Source: an uncultured Nitrospira sp. (GTDB lineage Bacteria > Nitrospirota > Nitrospiria > Nitrospirales > Nitrospiraceae). Taken from it: a stretch of 26,480 nt of DNA. This document shows, one piece after another, positions 8,992 to 17,766 of this stretch; the stretch's first letter is position 1, and every line of letters begins with the position of its first letter. The translations under genes were made by a program, and so were the position numbers. The notes under the pieces were generated by a model. That model ran no database searches. It was not told the origin of the DNA and saw only the letters and a list, made by a program, of their open reading frames with translations. The stretch spans positions 1 through 26,480 of the forward strand of contig CAMLHQ010000042.1 of assembly GCA_946479785.1 (NCBI GenBank). The letters run 5' to 3'.

Positions 8992-9429
8992 AACTACACG
9001 ATCTCGCTCCGGCAAAAGGAGCCAAGAAAAAGCGGAAACGAATCGGCCGTGGTCCCGGGTCGGGTCACGGAAAAACGGCGACTAAAGGGCATAAGGGGTT
9101 ATTGGCCCGCTCCGGCGGAGGGAAGCAGCCGGGATTTGAAGGCGGTCAGATGCCACTCATTCGTCGCGTGCCGAAGTACGGGTTTACGAATCCGTTCCGG
9201 AAAGAGTACGCCATCGTCAACATCAAGAGTTTGGCCGACCTGTCGGCGTCCGGTACGATTACGCCGCAGGCAATGGTTGATGCGGGCTTGGTCAAGCGCG
9301 TGACGTTACCAATCAAGATTCTAGGGAATGGTGAGCTAAAAAAAGCCATCGCTGTGCAGGCGCACAAATTCAGCAAGTCGGCCGAGGCAAAGATCCAAGC
9401 AGCGGGAGGGTCAGTCGAGGTTATCCCCG

Positions 9430-9437
<8 letters not shown>
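8988..9437 (+). CDS. rplO: 50S ribosomal protein L15
   Basis: 149 residues, normal length. The glycine-rich, basic N-terminal arm RIGRGPGSGHGKTATKGHKG (about residues 18-37) that threads into 23S rRNA is intact. The globular part carries GFTNPFRKEYAIVNI. L15 is a late-assembly 50S protein. Its end overlaps the GTG start of secY by 8 bp, as is common in spc operons. Confidence 0.98.
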
Positions 9438-10749
<1,312 letters not shown>

Positions 10750-10756
10750 GGCCGGC

Positions 10757-11413
10757 ATGCGGATTGTGTTTCTGGGGGCGCCTGGTGTCGGCAAGGGGAC
10801 GCAAGCGGATCGGATTGCCAGACAGTTCAAGATTCTCAAGATTTCGACCGGCGATTTGCTCCGTGAAGCGGTAAGAAATCAGACGCAGTTGGGGCTCGAA
10901 GCGAAAAGTTACATGGACCAGGGCAAGCTGGTCCCCGATTCCGTCGTGATTGGACTCGTACGCGACAAGTTAAGCGATGCCGGTTGTGCGAACGGATTCG
11001 TGCTGGACGGGTTTCCACGAACGGTGCCGCAGGCCGAGGAATTGGGGAAGGTGTTACAAGGGGCACAGCGGCCTCTGCATCGCGTGGTCAACTTTCAAGT
11101 GTCCCGGGAGGACATTATCAAGCGGTTGAGCGGTCGCCGCAGCTGTCCCAAGTGCCAGGCAACGTTTCATGTGGACTTCGCCCCGTCGAAAAAAGGCGAT
11201 GCGTGCGATCGATGCGGTGAGGCCTTAGTCCAGCGGAGCGACGATACACGCGAGGCCATCGAAACGCGGTTGAAGGTCTACGAAGAACAAACGGCGCCCT
11301 TGATTCAGTACTACCGCAATAAGCGGCTCCTCTCGGAACTGGATGCGTCTGGTTCAGTCGATGCGGTGTTCGAAGCCCTGTTCGGAGTGCTGGCGCCCTA
11401 TAGCGCAATATGA
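10757..11413 (+). CDS. adk: adenylate kinase, zinc-LID type
   Basis: 218 residues from the ATG at 10757 (GAGG at a 5-nt spacing, overlapping the secY stop); the 20 in-frame codons upstream lie within secY and are rejected. It interconverts ATP + AMP and 2 ADP in the cytoplasm. The P-loop GAPGVGKGT is at residues 7-15, the AMP-site GFPRT at 85-89, and the LID carries Cys130, Cys133, Cys150 and Cys153, a four-cysteine zinc site found in many non-enterobacterial Adk proteins. It is coupled to map by ATGA. Confidence 0.98.
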   Translation: MRIVFLGAPGVGKGTQADRIARQFKILKISTGDLLREAVRNQTQLGLEAKSYMDQGKLVPDSVVIGLVRDKLSDAGCANGFVLDGFPRTVPQAEELGKVLQGAQRPLHRVVNFQVSREDIIKRLSGRRSCPKCQATFHVDFAPSKKGDACDRCGEALVQRSDDTREAIETRLKVYEEQTAPLIQYYRNKRLLSELDASGSVDAVFEALFGVLAPYSAI

Positions 11414-12159
11414 TCATTCTCAAGACGCCAGACGAAATCGCCGTGATGGCAAAGGCGTCGAGGGTAGTGGCTGAGGCACTGGAAGTTTTGAAGAAAGCCG
11501 CCAGGCCCGGCGTGGCAACGGATGAGTTGGATCGGTTGGCCGAAGCGGAGATTCGCTCGCGGGGCGCGGTTCCCGCATTCAAAGGGTATCGGAATTATCC
11601 CAAGACGCTGTGCGCGTCGGTGAATGAGCAGGTCGTTCACGGGATTCCCTCCAAGCGCGTGTTGAAGGAGGGAGACATTATCGGTTTGGACCTCGGTGCG
11701 ATCGTCGGCGGGTTCTACGGAGATTCGGCGGTGACGGTTGCGGTGGGACGGATCGACGAGAAGACAACGACGCTCGTGCGGGTCACTGAGGAAGCATTGT
11801 CACTGGGGATCGAGCAGGCGGTGGTAGGCAATCGGCTCTCCGATATCTCCCATGCGGTCCAGCGGCACGTGGAAGCGGCCGGCTATTCGGTCGTGACCGA
11901 GTTTGTGGGACATGGAATTGGCCGGCAGCTGCATGAAGAGCCGCAGGTGCCGAACTATGGAAGGCCGGGACAGGGCCCCCGTTTGCAGCCGGGAATGGTA
12001 TTGGCGATCGAGCCGATGGTGAACATGGGAGGAGCGGCTGTTCGGGTACTGGAAGACCGCTGGACGGCGGTGACGGCTGATGGCAGCTTGTCCGCCCACT
12101 TTGAACACACGATTGCCATTCAATCCAGCGGTCCGGCGTGGGTGCTGAGCCGGCTGTGA
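11410..12159 (+). CDS. map: methionine aminopeptidase, type I
   Basis: 249 residues. The enzyme removes the initiator methionine from new proteins. All expected metal ligands and the catalytic histidine are present: His77, Asp94 (GLDLGA), Asp105 (YGDSA), His168 (FVGHGIG), Glu201 (IEPM) and Glu232 (FEHT). No N-terminal SH3 or zinc-finger extension is seen, so it is the short type Ia form. It overlaps adk by 4 bp and is followed by infA after 44 bp. Confidence 0.98.
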   Translation: MIILKTPDEIAVMAKASRVVAEALEVLKKAARPGVATDELDRLAEAEIRSRGAVPAFKGYRNYPKTLCASVNEQVVHGIPSKRVLKEGDIIGLDLGAIVGGFYGDSAVTVAVGRIDEKTTTLVRVTEEALSLGIEQAVVGNRLSDISHAVQRHVEAAGYSVVTEFVGHGIGRQLHEEPQVPNYGRPGQGPRLQPGMVLAIEPMVNMGGAAVRVLEDRWTAVTADGSLSAHFEHTIAIQSSGPAWVLSRL

Positions 12160-12203
12160 GTGCAAGGCAGACGACGATCAGCAAGGAGAAGGGGTAACGG
12201 TTC

Positions 12204-12422
12204 GTGCCCAAGGAAGACATTATTGAAATTCAAGGTTCGGTACTGGAAACCTTGCCCAATGCCATGTTTCGTGTGCAACTCGACAACGGCCATAAGATTC
12301 TCGCGCATATCTCGGGGAAAATGCGCATGCACTTTATCCGCATTCTTCCCGGGGACAAGGTGACGGTGGAAATGTCGCCGTACGATCTTACCCGTGGGCG
12401 GATCACGTATCGATTCAAGTAG
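12204..12422 (+). CDS. infA: translation initiation factor IF-1
   Basis: 72 residues, the standard IF-1 length, with a GTG start ([13 protein letters not shown]) preceded by AAGGAG and GGGG elements. The OB-fold core shows [20 protein letters not shown] and the C-terminal [13 protein letters not shown]-1 occupies the A site during initiation. Its position between map and rpmJ is the usual one in many non-enterobacterial genomes. Confidence 0.98.
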   Translation: MPKEDIIEIQGSVLETLPNAMFRVQLDNGHKILAHISGKMRMHFIRILPGDKVTVEMSPYDLTRGRITYRFK

Positions 12423-12438
12423 GAGCCTGAAAGTCATC

Positions 12439-12552
12439 ATGAAGGTCAAATCATCAGTCAAGCCCATTTGTGCGAAGTGCAAAGTGGTGAGACGCCGTGG
12501 AGTGGTGCGGATTCTCTGTGAGAACCCACGGCATAAACAACGGCAAGGGTAA
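12439..12552 (+). CDS. rpmJ: 50S ribosomal protein L36, zinc-binding type
   Basis: 37 codons from the ATG at 12439 to TAA. The protein starts [19 protein letters not shown] and carries Cys11, Cys14, Cys27 and His32, the CCCH zinc ligands of the C+ form of L36. Length is exactly typical. It starts 16 bp after infA, and AGGAG directly follows the infA stop. L36 binds 23S rRNA late in 50S assembly. Confidence 0.97.
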   Translation: MKVKSSVKPICAKCKVVRRRGVVRILCENPRHKQRQG

Positions 12553-12558
12553 CGGGGC

Positions 12559-12652
12559 GGCCGGGGGCTGGTGAACCTCCGTGCTCGCCGAACGCGCGCG
12601 ATAAAACGGCGCTCGTTCAATGCGCGCAGTTGAGGCTCACCCAGCCCTGGCC
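12559..12652 (+). promoter_or_regulatory. structured RNA leader between rpmJ and rpsM
   Basis: In the 132-bp gap before rpsM a long imperfect hairpin can be drawn. The 5' arm is GGCC (12559-12562) plus 12565-12579; the 3' arm is 12632-12647 plus GGCC (12649-12652). This gives about 18 base pairs with one bulged C, one A-C mismatch and a small internal loop. Inside it is a second hairpin: GAACG (12590-12594) with CGTTC (12614-12618), a C-T mismatch, and GCGC with GCGC around a 9-nt loop. No T-tract follows, so a simple terminator is unlikely. In E. coli the leader before rpsM is where S4 represses the alpha operon; a similar role here is inference. Confidence 0.45.
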
Positions 12653-12684
12653 GACGAGATGTATAGGAGAGGTAGGAGGAACTT

Positions 12685-13080
12685 ATGGCACGTATCGCCG
12701 GAGTGGATTTGCCGAGGGAGAAACGGTCGGACATTGGTCTGACCTATGTGTTCGGGATCGGGCGGGCCGCGGCGCGGTACATCCTGGACAAGGCCGGGAT
12801 TGACGGCGCGATTCGCGTGAAAGATCTCAGTGAAGATCAGATCGTCAAGATCCGCGAGATCATTGAGCAGGAATACCAGGTCGAAGGCGATCTGAGAAAA
12901 ACATTTTCCATGAACATCAAGCGGTTGATCGATACCGGCACGTATCGCGGTCTTCGACATCGAAAAGGTCTGCCGGTACGCGGACAACGTTCAAAAACCA
13001 ACGCGCGAACGAGGAAGGGTCGCCGCTCCGGCGTTGGAAGTAAACCGAGACCAGCTGCCCGTCCAGCACCGACCGCATAA
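12685..13080 (+). CDS. rpsM: 30S ribosomal protein S13
   Basis: 131 residues, some 10 longer than most S13 because of an Ala/Pro/Arg-rich tail ([12 protein letters not shown]). The start [20 protein letters not shown] and the [22 protein letters not shown] region (about residues 92-113) are family signatures. S13 lies in the 30S head, contacts the P-site tRNA and forms bridges to L5. The AGGAGG at 12674-12679 with a 5-nt spacing is a near-perfect ribosome binding site. Confidence 0.98.
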   Translation: MARIAGVDLPREKRSDIGLTYVFGIGRAAARYILDKAGIDGAIRVKDLSEDQIVKIREIIEQEYQVEGDLRKTFSMNIKRLIDTGTYRGLRHRKGLPVRGQRSKTNARTRKGRRSGVGSKPRPAARPAPTA

Positions 13081-13103
13081 TCGTTCCATTGTAGGAGTCA
13101 TTT

Positions 13104-13487
13104 ATGAGCGTAAAAAAAGGTAAGAAGAAAGAACGACGGATTGTGCAGAGTGGGATCGCTCACGTGCAGGCTTCGTTCAACAACACCATTGTGACCATTA
13201 CCGATATGAGCGGCAACACGGTCGTCTGGGCCAGCGCCGGGAATCAGGGCTTCAAGGGGTCTAGAAAGAGCACGCCGTTCGCCGCACAGCGAGCCGGTGA
13301 AGCCGCCGCCCGCAAGGCAATGGAAAGCGGAATGCGGCAGGTCGATGTCTATGTGAACGGGCCGGGATCGGGGCGTGAGTCGGCGATTCGTTCGTTGCAG
13401 GGGGCGGGACTGCGGATCAATTTGATTCGCGACGTGACACCGATCCCACACAACGGCTGTCGTCCTCCGAAGCGGCGTCGGGTCTAG
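13104..13487 (+). CDS. rpsK: 30S ribosomal protein S11
   Basis: 127 residues, normal for S11. [24 protein letters not shown] (about residues 20-43, identifying segment) and the C-terminal [18 protein letters not shown] (110-127) are highly typical. S11 forms part of the platform near the mRNA exit path. It follows rpsM by 23 bp with TAGGAG upstream of its ATG. Confidence 0.98.
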   Translation: MSVKKGKKKERRIVQSGIAHVQASFNNTIVTITDMSGNTVVWASAGNQGFKGSRKSTPFAAQRAGEAAARKAMESGMRQVDVYVNGPGSGRESAIRSLQGAGLRINLIRDVTPIPHNGCRPPKRRRV

Positions 13488-13560
13488 TGAGGCTGAGGAT
13501 CGAATCAGAGAGAACGAGGGCACACCGTGAGAGTGGTGCCTGATAACCGGAGGTAGAGAA

Positions 13561-14187
13561 GTGGCAAAGTATCGTGGTCCAGTCTGTCGGTTGTGTCGGC
13601 GTGAGGGCGAGAAGTTATTTTTGAAAGGCACGCGCTGCATGACCGAAAAATGTGCGATCGAGCGCCGAAGCTATCCACCCGGCCAGCACGGACAAGCCCG
13701 GCCGAGAATTTCGGACTATAGCACGCAGCTCCGTGAGAAGCAGAAATTGCGGCGAATCTACGGGCTTCAGGAACGGCAGTTCCGCGGCATGTTCGAACGT
13801 GCGGAACGGCAGTCCGGGGTGACCGGTGAAGCGTTGTTGAGATTGCTTGAATGCCGTCTGGATAACGTGACCTATCGATTGGGATTCGGCGCATCGCGCA
13901 AGGAAGCGCGGCAGCTCGTCGGCCACGGCCACGTGACGGTGAATGGTCGAAAGACCAATATCCCGGGCGCACAAGTGCGGGCCGGTGATGTAGTGGCGGT
14001 GCGGGAGCGAAGCCGGGCGCTCGTTTCAATTCAGGCTTCGTTGGAGTCGGTTGAGGGCCGCGGGATTCCGGAATGGTTGGAACTGGATAAGGCAGGGTTC
14101 AAGGGAACCGTGCGGGCGTTGCCGACGAAGGATCAAATCACACTGCCGGTCAACGAGCAGATGGTCGTCGAGTTGTACTCGAGATAA
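13561..14187 (+). CDS. rpsD: 30S ribosomal protein S4, zinc-binding type
   Basis: 208 residues with a GTG start after CCGGAGG. The N-terminus carries Cys9, Cys12, Cys26 and Cys31, the four ligands of the C+ S4 zinc finger that E. coli S4 lacks. [24 protein letters not shown] and the S4 RNA-binding domain ([27 protein letters not shown], about residues 97-123) follow. S4 starts 30S assembly and is the alpha-operon repressor in E. coli. A 79-bp gap with an inverted repeat separates it from rpoA. Confidence 0.98.
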   Translation: MAKYRGPVCRLCRREGEKLFLKGTRCMTEKCAIERRSYPPGQHGQARPRISDYSTQLREKQKLRRIYGLQERQFRGMFERAERQSGVTGEALLRLLECRLDNVTYRLGFGASRKEARQLVGHGHVTVNGRKTNIPGAQVRAGDVVAVRERSRALVSIQASLESVEGRGIPEWLELDKAGFKGTVRALPTKDQITLPVNEQMVVELYSR

Positions 14188-14203
14188 CGGCAACTTCATA
14201 CAA

Positions 14204-14243
14204 CGCCGGTCTCGTACAGAATGCATCGTACGAGGGCGCGGCG
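14204..14243 (+). other. inverted repeat between rpsD and rpoA
   Basis: CTCGTAC (14211-14217) pairs perfectly with GTACGAG (14228-14234) around a 10-nt loop, and CGCCG (14204-14208) can extend the stem with CGGCG (14239-14243). No T-run follows. The site lies 24 bp before the rpoA start. It could be an mRNA processing or stability element that sets rpoA apart from the ribosomal genes, or simply a partial terminator. The pairing is seen directly; the role is inference. Confidence 0.4.
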
Positions 14244-14266
14244 GCTGACAGGATGAAGGGGGACTC

Positions 14267-15265
14267 ATGATCAAAGCGATGAAAGATTTCCAAATCCCGA
14301 TGCGAGTTGAAGTCGACAAAGAAACGGCTTCTGCCACGTTCGGGAGGTTTTCCACCGAGGCCTACGAGCGAGGCTTCGGGACGACGGTCGGGAACGCCTT
14401 GCGCCGCGTACTGCTCTCTTCGTTGACGGGGGCGGCGGTCACGACGGTCAAAATCGAAGGCGTGCTGCACGAGTTCTCGACGATCCCTGGCGTCACGGAA
14501 GACGTGACCTCGATTATTCTCAATGTGAAGGGGTTGCGGTTGGCGTCCCATACGGACAAGCCAAAGACGATTCGCCTGAAGAAGAAGGGACCCGGCGAAG
14601 CCAAAGGTTCGGACATTATTCACGATGCCGACATCGCCATCCTGACGCCCAATCTCCATATCGCGACGCTCGACAAGGATGCCACCCTGGATATGGAGAT
14701 GACGGTCAAGCATGGCCGTGGATATGTGCCGGCTGAACGGAACAAGGAAGAAGGATTGCCGATCGGCATGATCGCGATCGATTCGATCTTCTCGCCGATC
14801 AAGCGGGTGAATTTCCACGTCGAGAATGCCCGCGTCGGCCGCATGACAGATTACGATAAGCTGACGCTCGAGATTTGGACGGATGGAACAATTTCGCCGA
14901 GCGATGCATTGTCCACGGCCGCCGGGATTTTGCGGGACCATGTCGACATCTTCATCAATCCTGAAGCCAGGGTGGAAGGCCGAGCCGAGTTGGGTGGCGA
15001 CGACGCTCAACGGGAGATTAATAAAAACCTCTTCCGGAGCGTCAACGAATTGGAGCTCTCGGTCCGGGCCGCAAATTGCTTGAAGAACGCCAATATCAAG
15101 ACGATCGCCGATCTGGTGCAGAAGTCGGAAGCGGAAATGCTGAAGACTAAAAACTTCGGCAAAAAGTCCCTGAACGAAATTAAGGAAATCCTGACGGACA
15201 TGGGGTTGAGTCTGGGGGTCAAGCTAGACGCGATGGCCTCGGGCACCAGTTCCAAGAACGAATAG
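14267..15265 (+). CDS. rpoA: DNA-directed RNA polymerase subunit alpha
   Basis: 332 residues, typical of bacterial alpha. The N-terminal domain (about 1-235) has [22 protein letters not shown], the dimer and beta-contact region. The C-terminal domain (about 255-325) shows [20 protein letters not shown] and [15 protein letters not shown], the DNA- and activator-binding part. A linker separates them. AAGGGGGA precedes the ATG. It lies 15 bp before rplQ, the usual alpha-operon ending. Confidence 0.98.
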   Translation: MIKAMKDFQIPMRVEVDKETASATFGRFSTEAYERGFGTTVGNALRRVLLSSLTGAAVTTVKIEGVLHEFSTIPGVTEDVTSIILNVKGLRLASHTDKPKTIRLKKKGPGEAKGSDIIHDADIAILTPNLHIATLDKDATLDMEMTVKHGRGYVPAERNKEEGLPIGMIAIDSIFSPIKRVNFHVENARVGRMTDYDKLTLEIWTDGTISPSDALSTAAGILRDHVDIFINPEARVEGRAELGGDDAQREINKNLFRSVNELELSVRAANCLKNANIKTIADLVQKSEAEMLKTKNFGKKSLNEIKEILTDMGLSLGVKLDAMASGTSSKNE

Positions 15266-15280
15266 GGAGAAGAGGATATC

Positions 15281-15703
15281 GTGCGTCACCGAAAAAAAGG
15301 CAGACAACTCGGGCGGCAGACGAAACATCGTTGGGCGTTGTTCAGAAGCCTGGTGACTTCGCTGCTCGAACATGAGCGGATTGAAACCACCGAAGCCAAG
15401 GCGAAGGAGATCCGGGGGTTCACTGACCGGATGATCACTCTGGGCAAAGAGGGCTCTTTGCCGGCTAGGCGGCGCGCGCTCAGCTTCCTGCGGAGCAAGG
15501 ACGTTGTATCAAAACTGTTCAGCGATGTTGCGGCGCGGTTCAAGGATCGTCCGGGTGGGTATACGAGAATGGTGAAAACCAGGCGCCGGATCGGCGACGC
15601 AGCCGAACTCGTTGCAATCGAATTGGTTGCGAGAGCTGAAGCCTCCTCCACCAAAAAGGTCGCTTCCTCTGCGGCTCCTGCGAAACCAGAGAAGTCCGAG
15701 TAG
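15281..15703 (+). CDS. rplQ: 50S ribosomal protein L17
   Basis: 140 residues with a GTG start ([17 protein letters not shown]), preceded by GGGAGAAGAGG. The L17 core (about residues 1-117) ends near [12 protein letters not shown] and is followed by a roughly 22-residue Ala/Ser/Lys-rich tail not found in E. coli L17. L17 lies near the tunnel exit. It is the last gene of the ribosomal superoperon, and its stop codon is part of the terminal hairpin. Confidence 0.98.
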   Translation: MRHRKKGRQLGRQTKHRWALFRSLVTSLLEHERIETTEAKAKEIRGFTDRMITLGKEGSLPARRRALSFLRSKDVVSKLFSDVAARFKDRPGGYTRMVKTRRRIGDAAELVAIELVARAEASSTKKVASSAAPAKPEKSE

Positions 15704-15724
15704 GTCCCGGTCGGGACCTACTCG
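15697..15724 (+). terminator. hairpin at the end of the ribosomal superoperon
   Basis: A perfect 13-bp inverted repeat (arms 15697-15709 and 15712-15724, core TAGGTCCCG / CGGGACCTA) forms a strong stem; with the innermost pair opened the loop is the 4-nt GGTC. The rplQ stop codon TAG (15701-15703) lies within the 5' arm. The downstream sequence is not T-rich, so it is not a classical intrinsic terminator. It could act as a 3' end stabiliser or a T-less terminator. Confidence 0.5.
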
Positions 15725-15784
15725 CGAACTGTGGACTCGCCTCTTTGCAGTTCTGTGTGTGTGACGGCAATCCGCCTCCAAGAG

Positions 15785-15813
15785 TTTACTTGCCTCCGGC
15801 CACATGCTACTAT
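15785..15813 (+). promoter_or_regulatory. candidate sigma-70 promoter for lptC
   Basis: TTTACT (15785-15790) and TACTAT (15808-15813) are separated by 17 bp, in the 152-bp gap after the ribosomal block. The predicted transcription start near 15820 leaves a leader of about 36 nt before the lptC GTG. It would let lptCAB-rpoN-hpf-rapZ be transcribed independently of the ribosomal genes. Elements match consensus at 4 of 6 and 4 of 6 positions. Confidence 0.4.
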
Positions 15814-15855
15814 CGTGCCAGTTACTTTTCCTGAGGGGCAAGGGACGAAAACACT

Positions 15856-16428
15856 GTGTGGCAGCGCTGGGCACAACGGGTTTTATTAGGGCTCAGCCTT
15901 GTTCTTGCCTGCTTCCTCATCTATCTGCTCATGACCAATTCCACGTCGGCTCCACCCCCAACCGCAACTGCCCCCGGGACAATCGACCAAGCGGACGCCA
16001 TTATTTCAAAATTCACCTTTACGCAAACCAAAGGGGATAAGGTGCAATGGCAGGTCGATGCTCAGCAGGCTCGCTTGTTTGAACAGGAAAAAAAGGCGAT
16101 TCTCGACAATGTGGCGGTCACATTGTTCGGCATTCAGGGAAAAGAAATGACCGTCCACGGGGATGAAGGCACGTTAAATACCGACACAAAGAACTTTATC
16201 CTGGTGAATCGGTCAGAACCATTGGTGATTTACACGGAAAGTGGTTACACGATCTACACCAATCATTTGGCCTGGACCGATCAGACCAGAGAAATTCGCA
16301 CGCAGGATCCTGTGCGTATCGTCGGGCATGGATTGGATGTCAAAGGGCGAGGCTTGCTGGGTCATTTGGACAGGGAAGAATTCGAAGTGCTTGAGGACGT
16401 CCATGTGGATGTGGCTCCTGTTTCTTAG
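15856..16428 (+). CDS. lptC: LPS export system protein LptC
   Basis: 190 residues, GTG start. One membrane segment lies at about residues 8-26 (VLLGLSLVLACFLIYLLM), followed by a periplasmic LptC/DUF1239-type beta domain with ISKFTFTQTKGDKVQWQVDAQQA and QDPVRIVGHGLDVKGRGL. LptC is the bitopic inner-membrane part of the Lpt bridge that hands LPS from LptBFG to LptA. The next gene, lptA, starts inside its 3' end. The sequence is weakly conserved as usual for LptC, but order and topology agree. Confidence 0.9.
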   Translation: MWQRWAQRVLLGLSLVLACFLIYLLMTNSTSAPPPTATAPGTIDQADAIISKFTFTQTKGDKVQWQVDAQQARLFEQEKKAILDNVAVTLFGIQGKEMTVHGDEGTLNTDTKNFILVNRSEPLVIYTESGYTIYTNHLAWTDQTREIRTQDPVRIVGHGLDVKGRGLLGHLDREEFEVLEDVHVDVAPVS

Positions 16429-16972
16429 TTGGTGTTCGTTGAACTGGGCGACGGTCGGGTTGGCTGCCCTGGAGACTGCTTCGAAGGGAGCGGCCGACCA
16501 GGCGGTCGGCACGACCGTGATCTCCCAAAAAATGACGTTTAAGAATCAGGAGAGCCAGGCGGTGTTTGACGGAGCCGTTGTGCTGACGAGGGGAACGCTC
16601 ATCGTGTATTCCGACCGGATGGTGGTCTCCTTTCGCAACCAGGACCAGGCAGGGATTGATCCGAAGAAAGCAAATGAGCCCGTGAGAACCGTGACACCGG
16701 CAAAGGGGCCCGATACGGTTTCGAATCGGGCAGTCAGCCAAATTGAGGCGACTGGACGAGTCAAGATCGAACGTGATGCCGGTAATGCCACCTGCCAAAA
16801 AGCTGTGTATTACCGCGATGAAGATAAGATCGTGCTGACCGGGGATCCGGTGGCATGGGACAAAGGGACCAGAGTGAGCGGCAAGCGCATTACGATGTTC
16901 TTGGCCGAAGACCGCACCGTAGTCGAAGGCGGGTCGCGTGTGCGAATCGAGCCGGAGGAAGGAGCGAAGTGA
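16403..16972 (+). CDS. lptA: LPS transport periplasmic protein LptA
   Basis: About 189 residues from the ATG at 16403, chosen because GAGGA (16393-16397) sits 5 nt upstream and because the protein then begins with a signal peptide (WLLFLSWCSLNWATVGLAA, cleavage likely near residue 21). ATG 16409 is a possible alternative. The rest is an OstA/LptA repeat fold: MTFKNQESQAVFDGAVVLTRG, then ATGRVKIERDAGNATCQKAVYY and DKIVLTGDPVAWDKGTRVSG. It forms the periplasmic LPS bridge. It overlaps lptC by 26 bp and lptB by 4 bp. Confidence 0.92.
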   Translation: MWMWLLFLSWCSLNWATVGLAALETASKGAADQAVGTTVISQKMTFKNQESQAVFDGAVVLTRGTLIVYSDRMVVSFRNQDQAGIDPKKANEPVRTVTPAKGPDTVSNRAVSQIEATGRVKIERDAGNATCQKAVYYRDEDKIVLTGDPVAWDKGTRVSGKRITMFLAEDRTVVEGGSRVRIEPEEGAK

Positions 16973-17751
16973 CCGAAGCGGTTCACGTTCGGCCGGTGCC
17001 AGACACTCGAGCCGATACGCATTCGCACAAAGCCGTGCTCCGTGCGGACGGTTTGGTGAAAAGCTTTCGCACCCGCAAAGTGGTGAAAGGTGTGTCGGTC
17101 GAAGTGGCGGCCGGGGAAGTCGTCGGACTGCTGGGTCCGAATGGCGCGGGTAAGACCACGATTTTCGACATGATCGTTGGATTGACACAGCCGGATGAAG
17201 GGACGATCACTCTCAATGGGAACGCGATGACGGGGCTTCCCATGTATAAGCGCGCCAGAAAGGGGATCGGCTATCTTCCGCAAGAGTCCTCAGTGTTTCG
17301 CCGCCTGTCCGTACAAGACAATATTCTGGCAATTCTTGAAATGCTGGATTACTCTCGTGTAGAGAGAGCGGAGCGGGTCGATGCCTTGCTCAACGAACTC
17401 GACCTCGGACATATCAGGACCAGCATGGCGTATGCGCTTTCCGGCGGAGAACGCCGGCGGTTGGAAATTACCAGAGCCCTGGCGACGAACCCCACCTTCA
17501 TGCTGCTGGACGAGCCGTTCGCCGGCATCGATCCGATTGCCGTGGCCGATATCCAGCAGATCATTACCAGACTGAAAGAGAAAGGCATCGGCATTCTGAT
17601 CACCGATCATAATGTCCAAGAGACGCTGTCGATCACGGACCGCGCCTATATCATCAACGAAGGGTTGGTACTCGAAGCCGGTTCTCCAGACGTGATTGTG
17701 AAAAGTGAAACAGCCCGAGCGGTCTATTTAGGGGAACGGTTCAAACTGTAG
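16969..17751 (+). CDS. lptB: LPS export ABC transporter ATPase LptB
   Basis: 260 residues from the GTG at 16969 (GGAGGAAGGAG upstream; GTGA overlap with lptA). Walker A GPNGAGKT is at 56-63, Q-loop Gln105 (GYLPQESSVFRRLSV, an LptB-like stretch), signature LSGGE at 157-161, Walker B FMLLDE at 177-182, and H-loop His214. The first 22 residues (MTEAVHVRPV...) extend past the normal LptB start and have no clear role. LptB powers LPS extraction from the inner membrane with LptFG, which are not in this window. Confidence 0.97.
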   Translation: MTEAVHVRPVPDTRADTHSHKAVLRADGLVKSFRTRKVVKGVSVEVAAGEVVGLLGPNGAGKTTIFDMIVGLTQPDEGTITLNGNAMTGLPMYKRARKGIGYLPQESSVFRRLSVQDNILAILEMLDYSRVERAERVDALLNELDLGHIRTSMAYALSGGERRRLEITRALATNPTFMLLDEPFAGIDPIAVADIQQIITRLKEKGIGILITDHNVQETLSITDRAYIINEGLVLEAGSPDVIVKSETARAVYLGERFKL

Positions 17752-17766
17752 CATGTATAGCCAGCC

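Noticed and set aside
13488..13560. GGCAC/GTGCC repeat in the gap before rpsD
   Set aside because: A 5-bp stem with competing pairings; could easily occur by chance.
16241..16402. Upstream extension of lptA
   Set aside because: It overlaps lptC out of frame; starting at 16403 gives both a Shine-Dalgarno and a signal peptide.
16855..16968. Upstream extension of lptB over lptA
   Set aside because: Antifunctional overlap with the conserved lptA end; the GTG at 16969 has the strong ribosome binding site.
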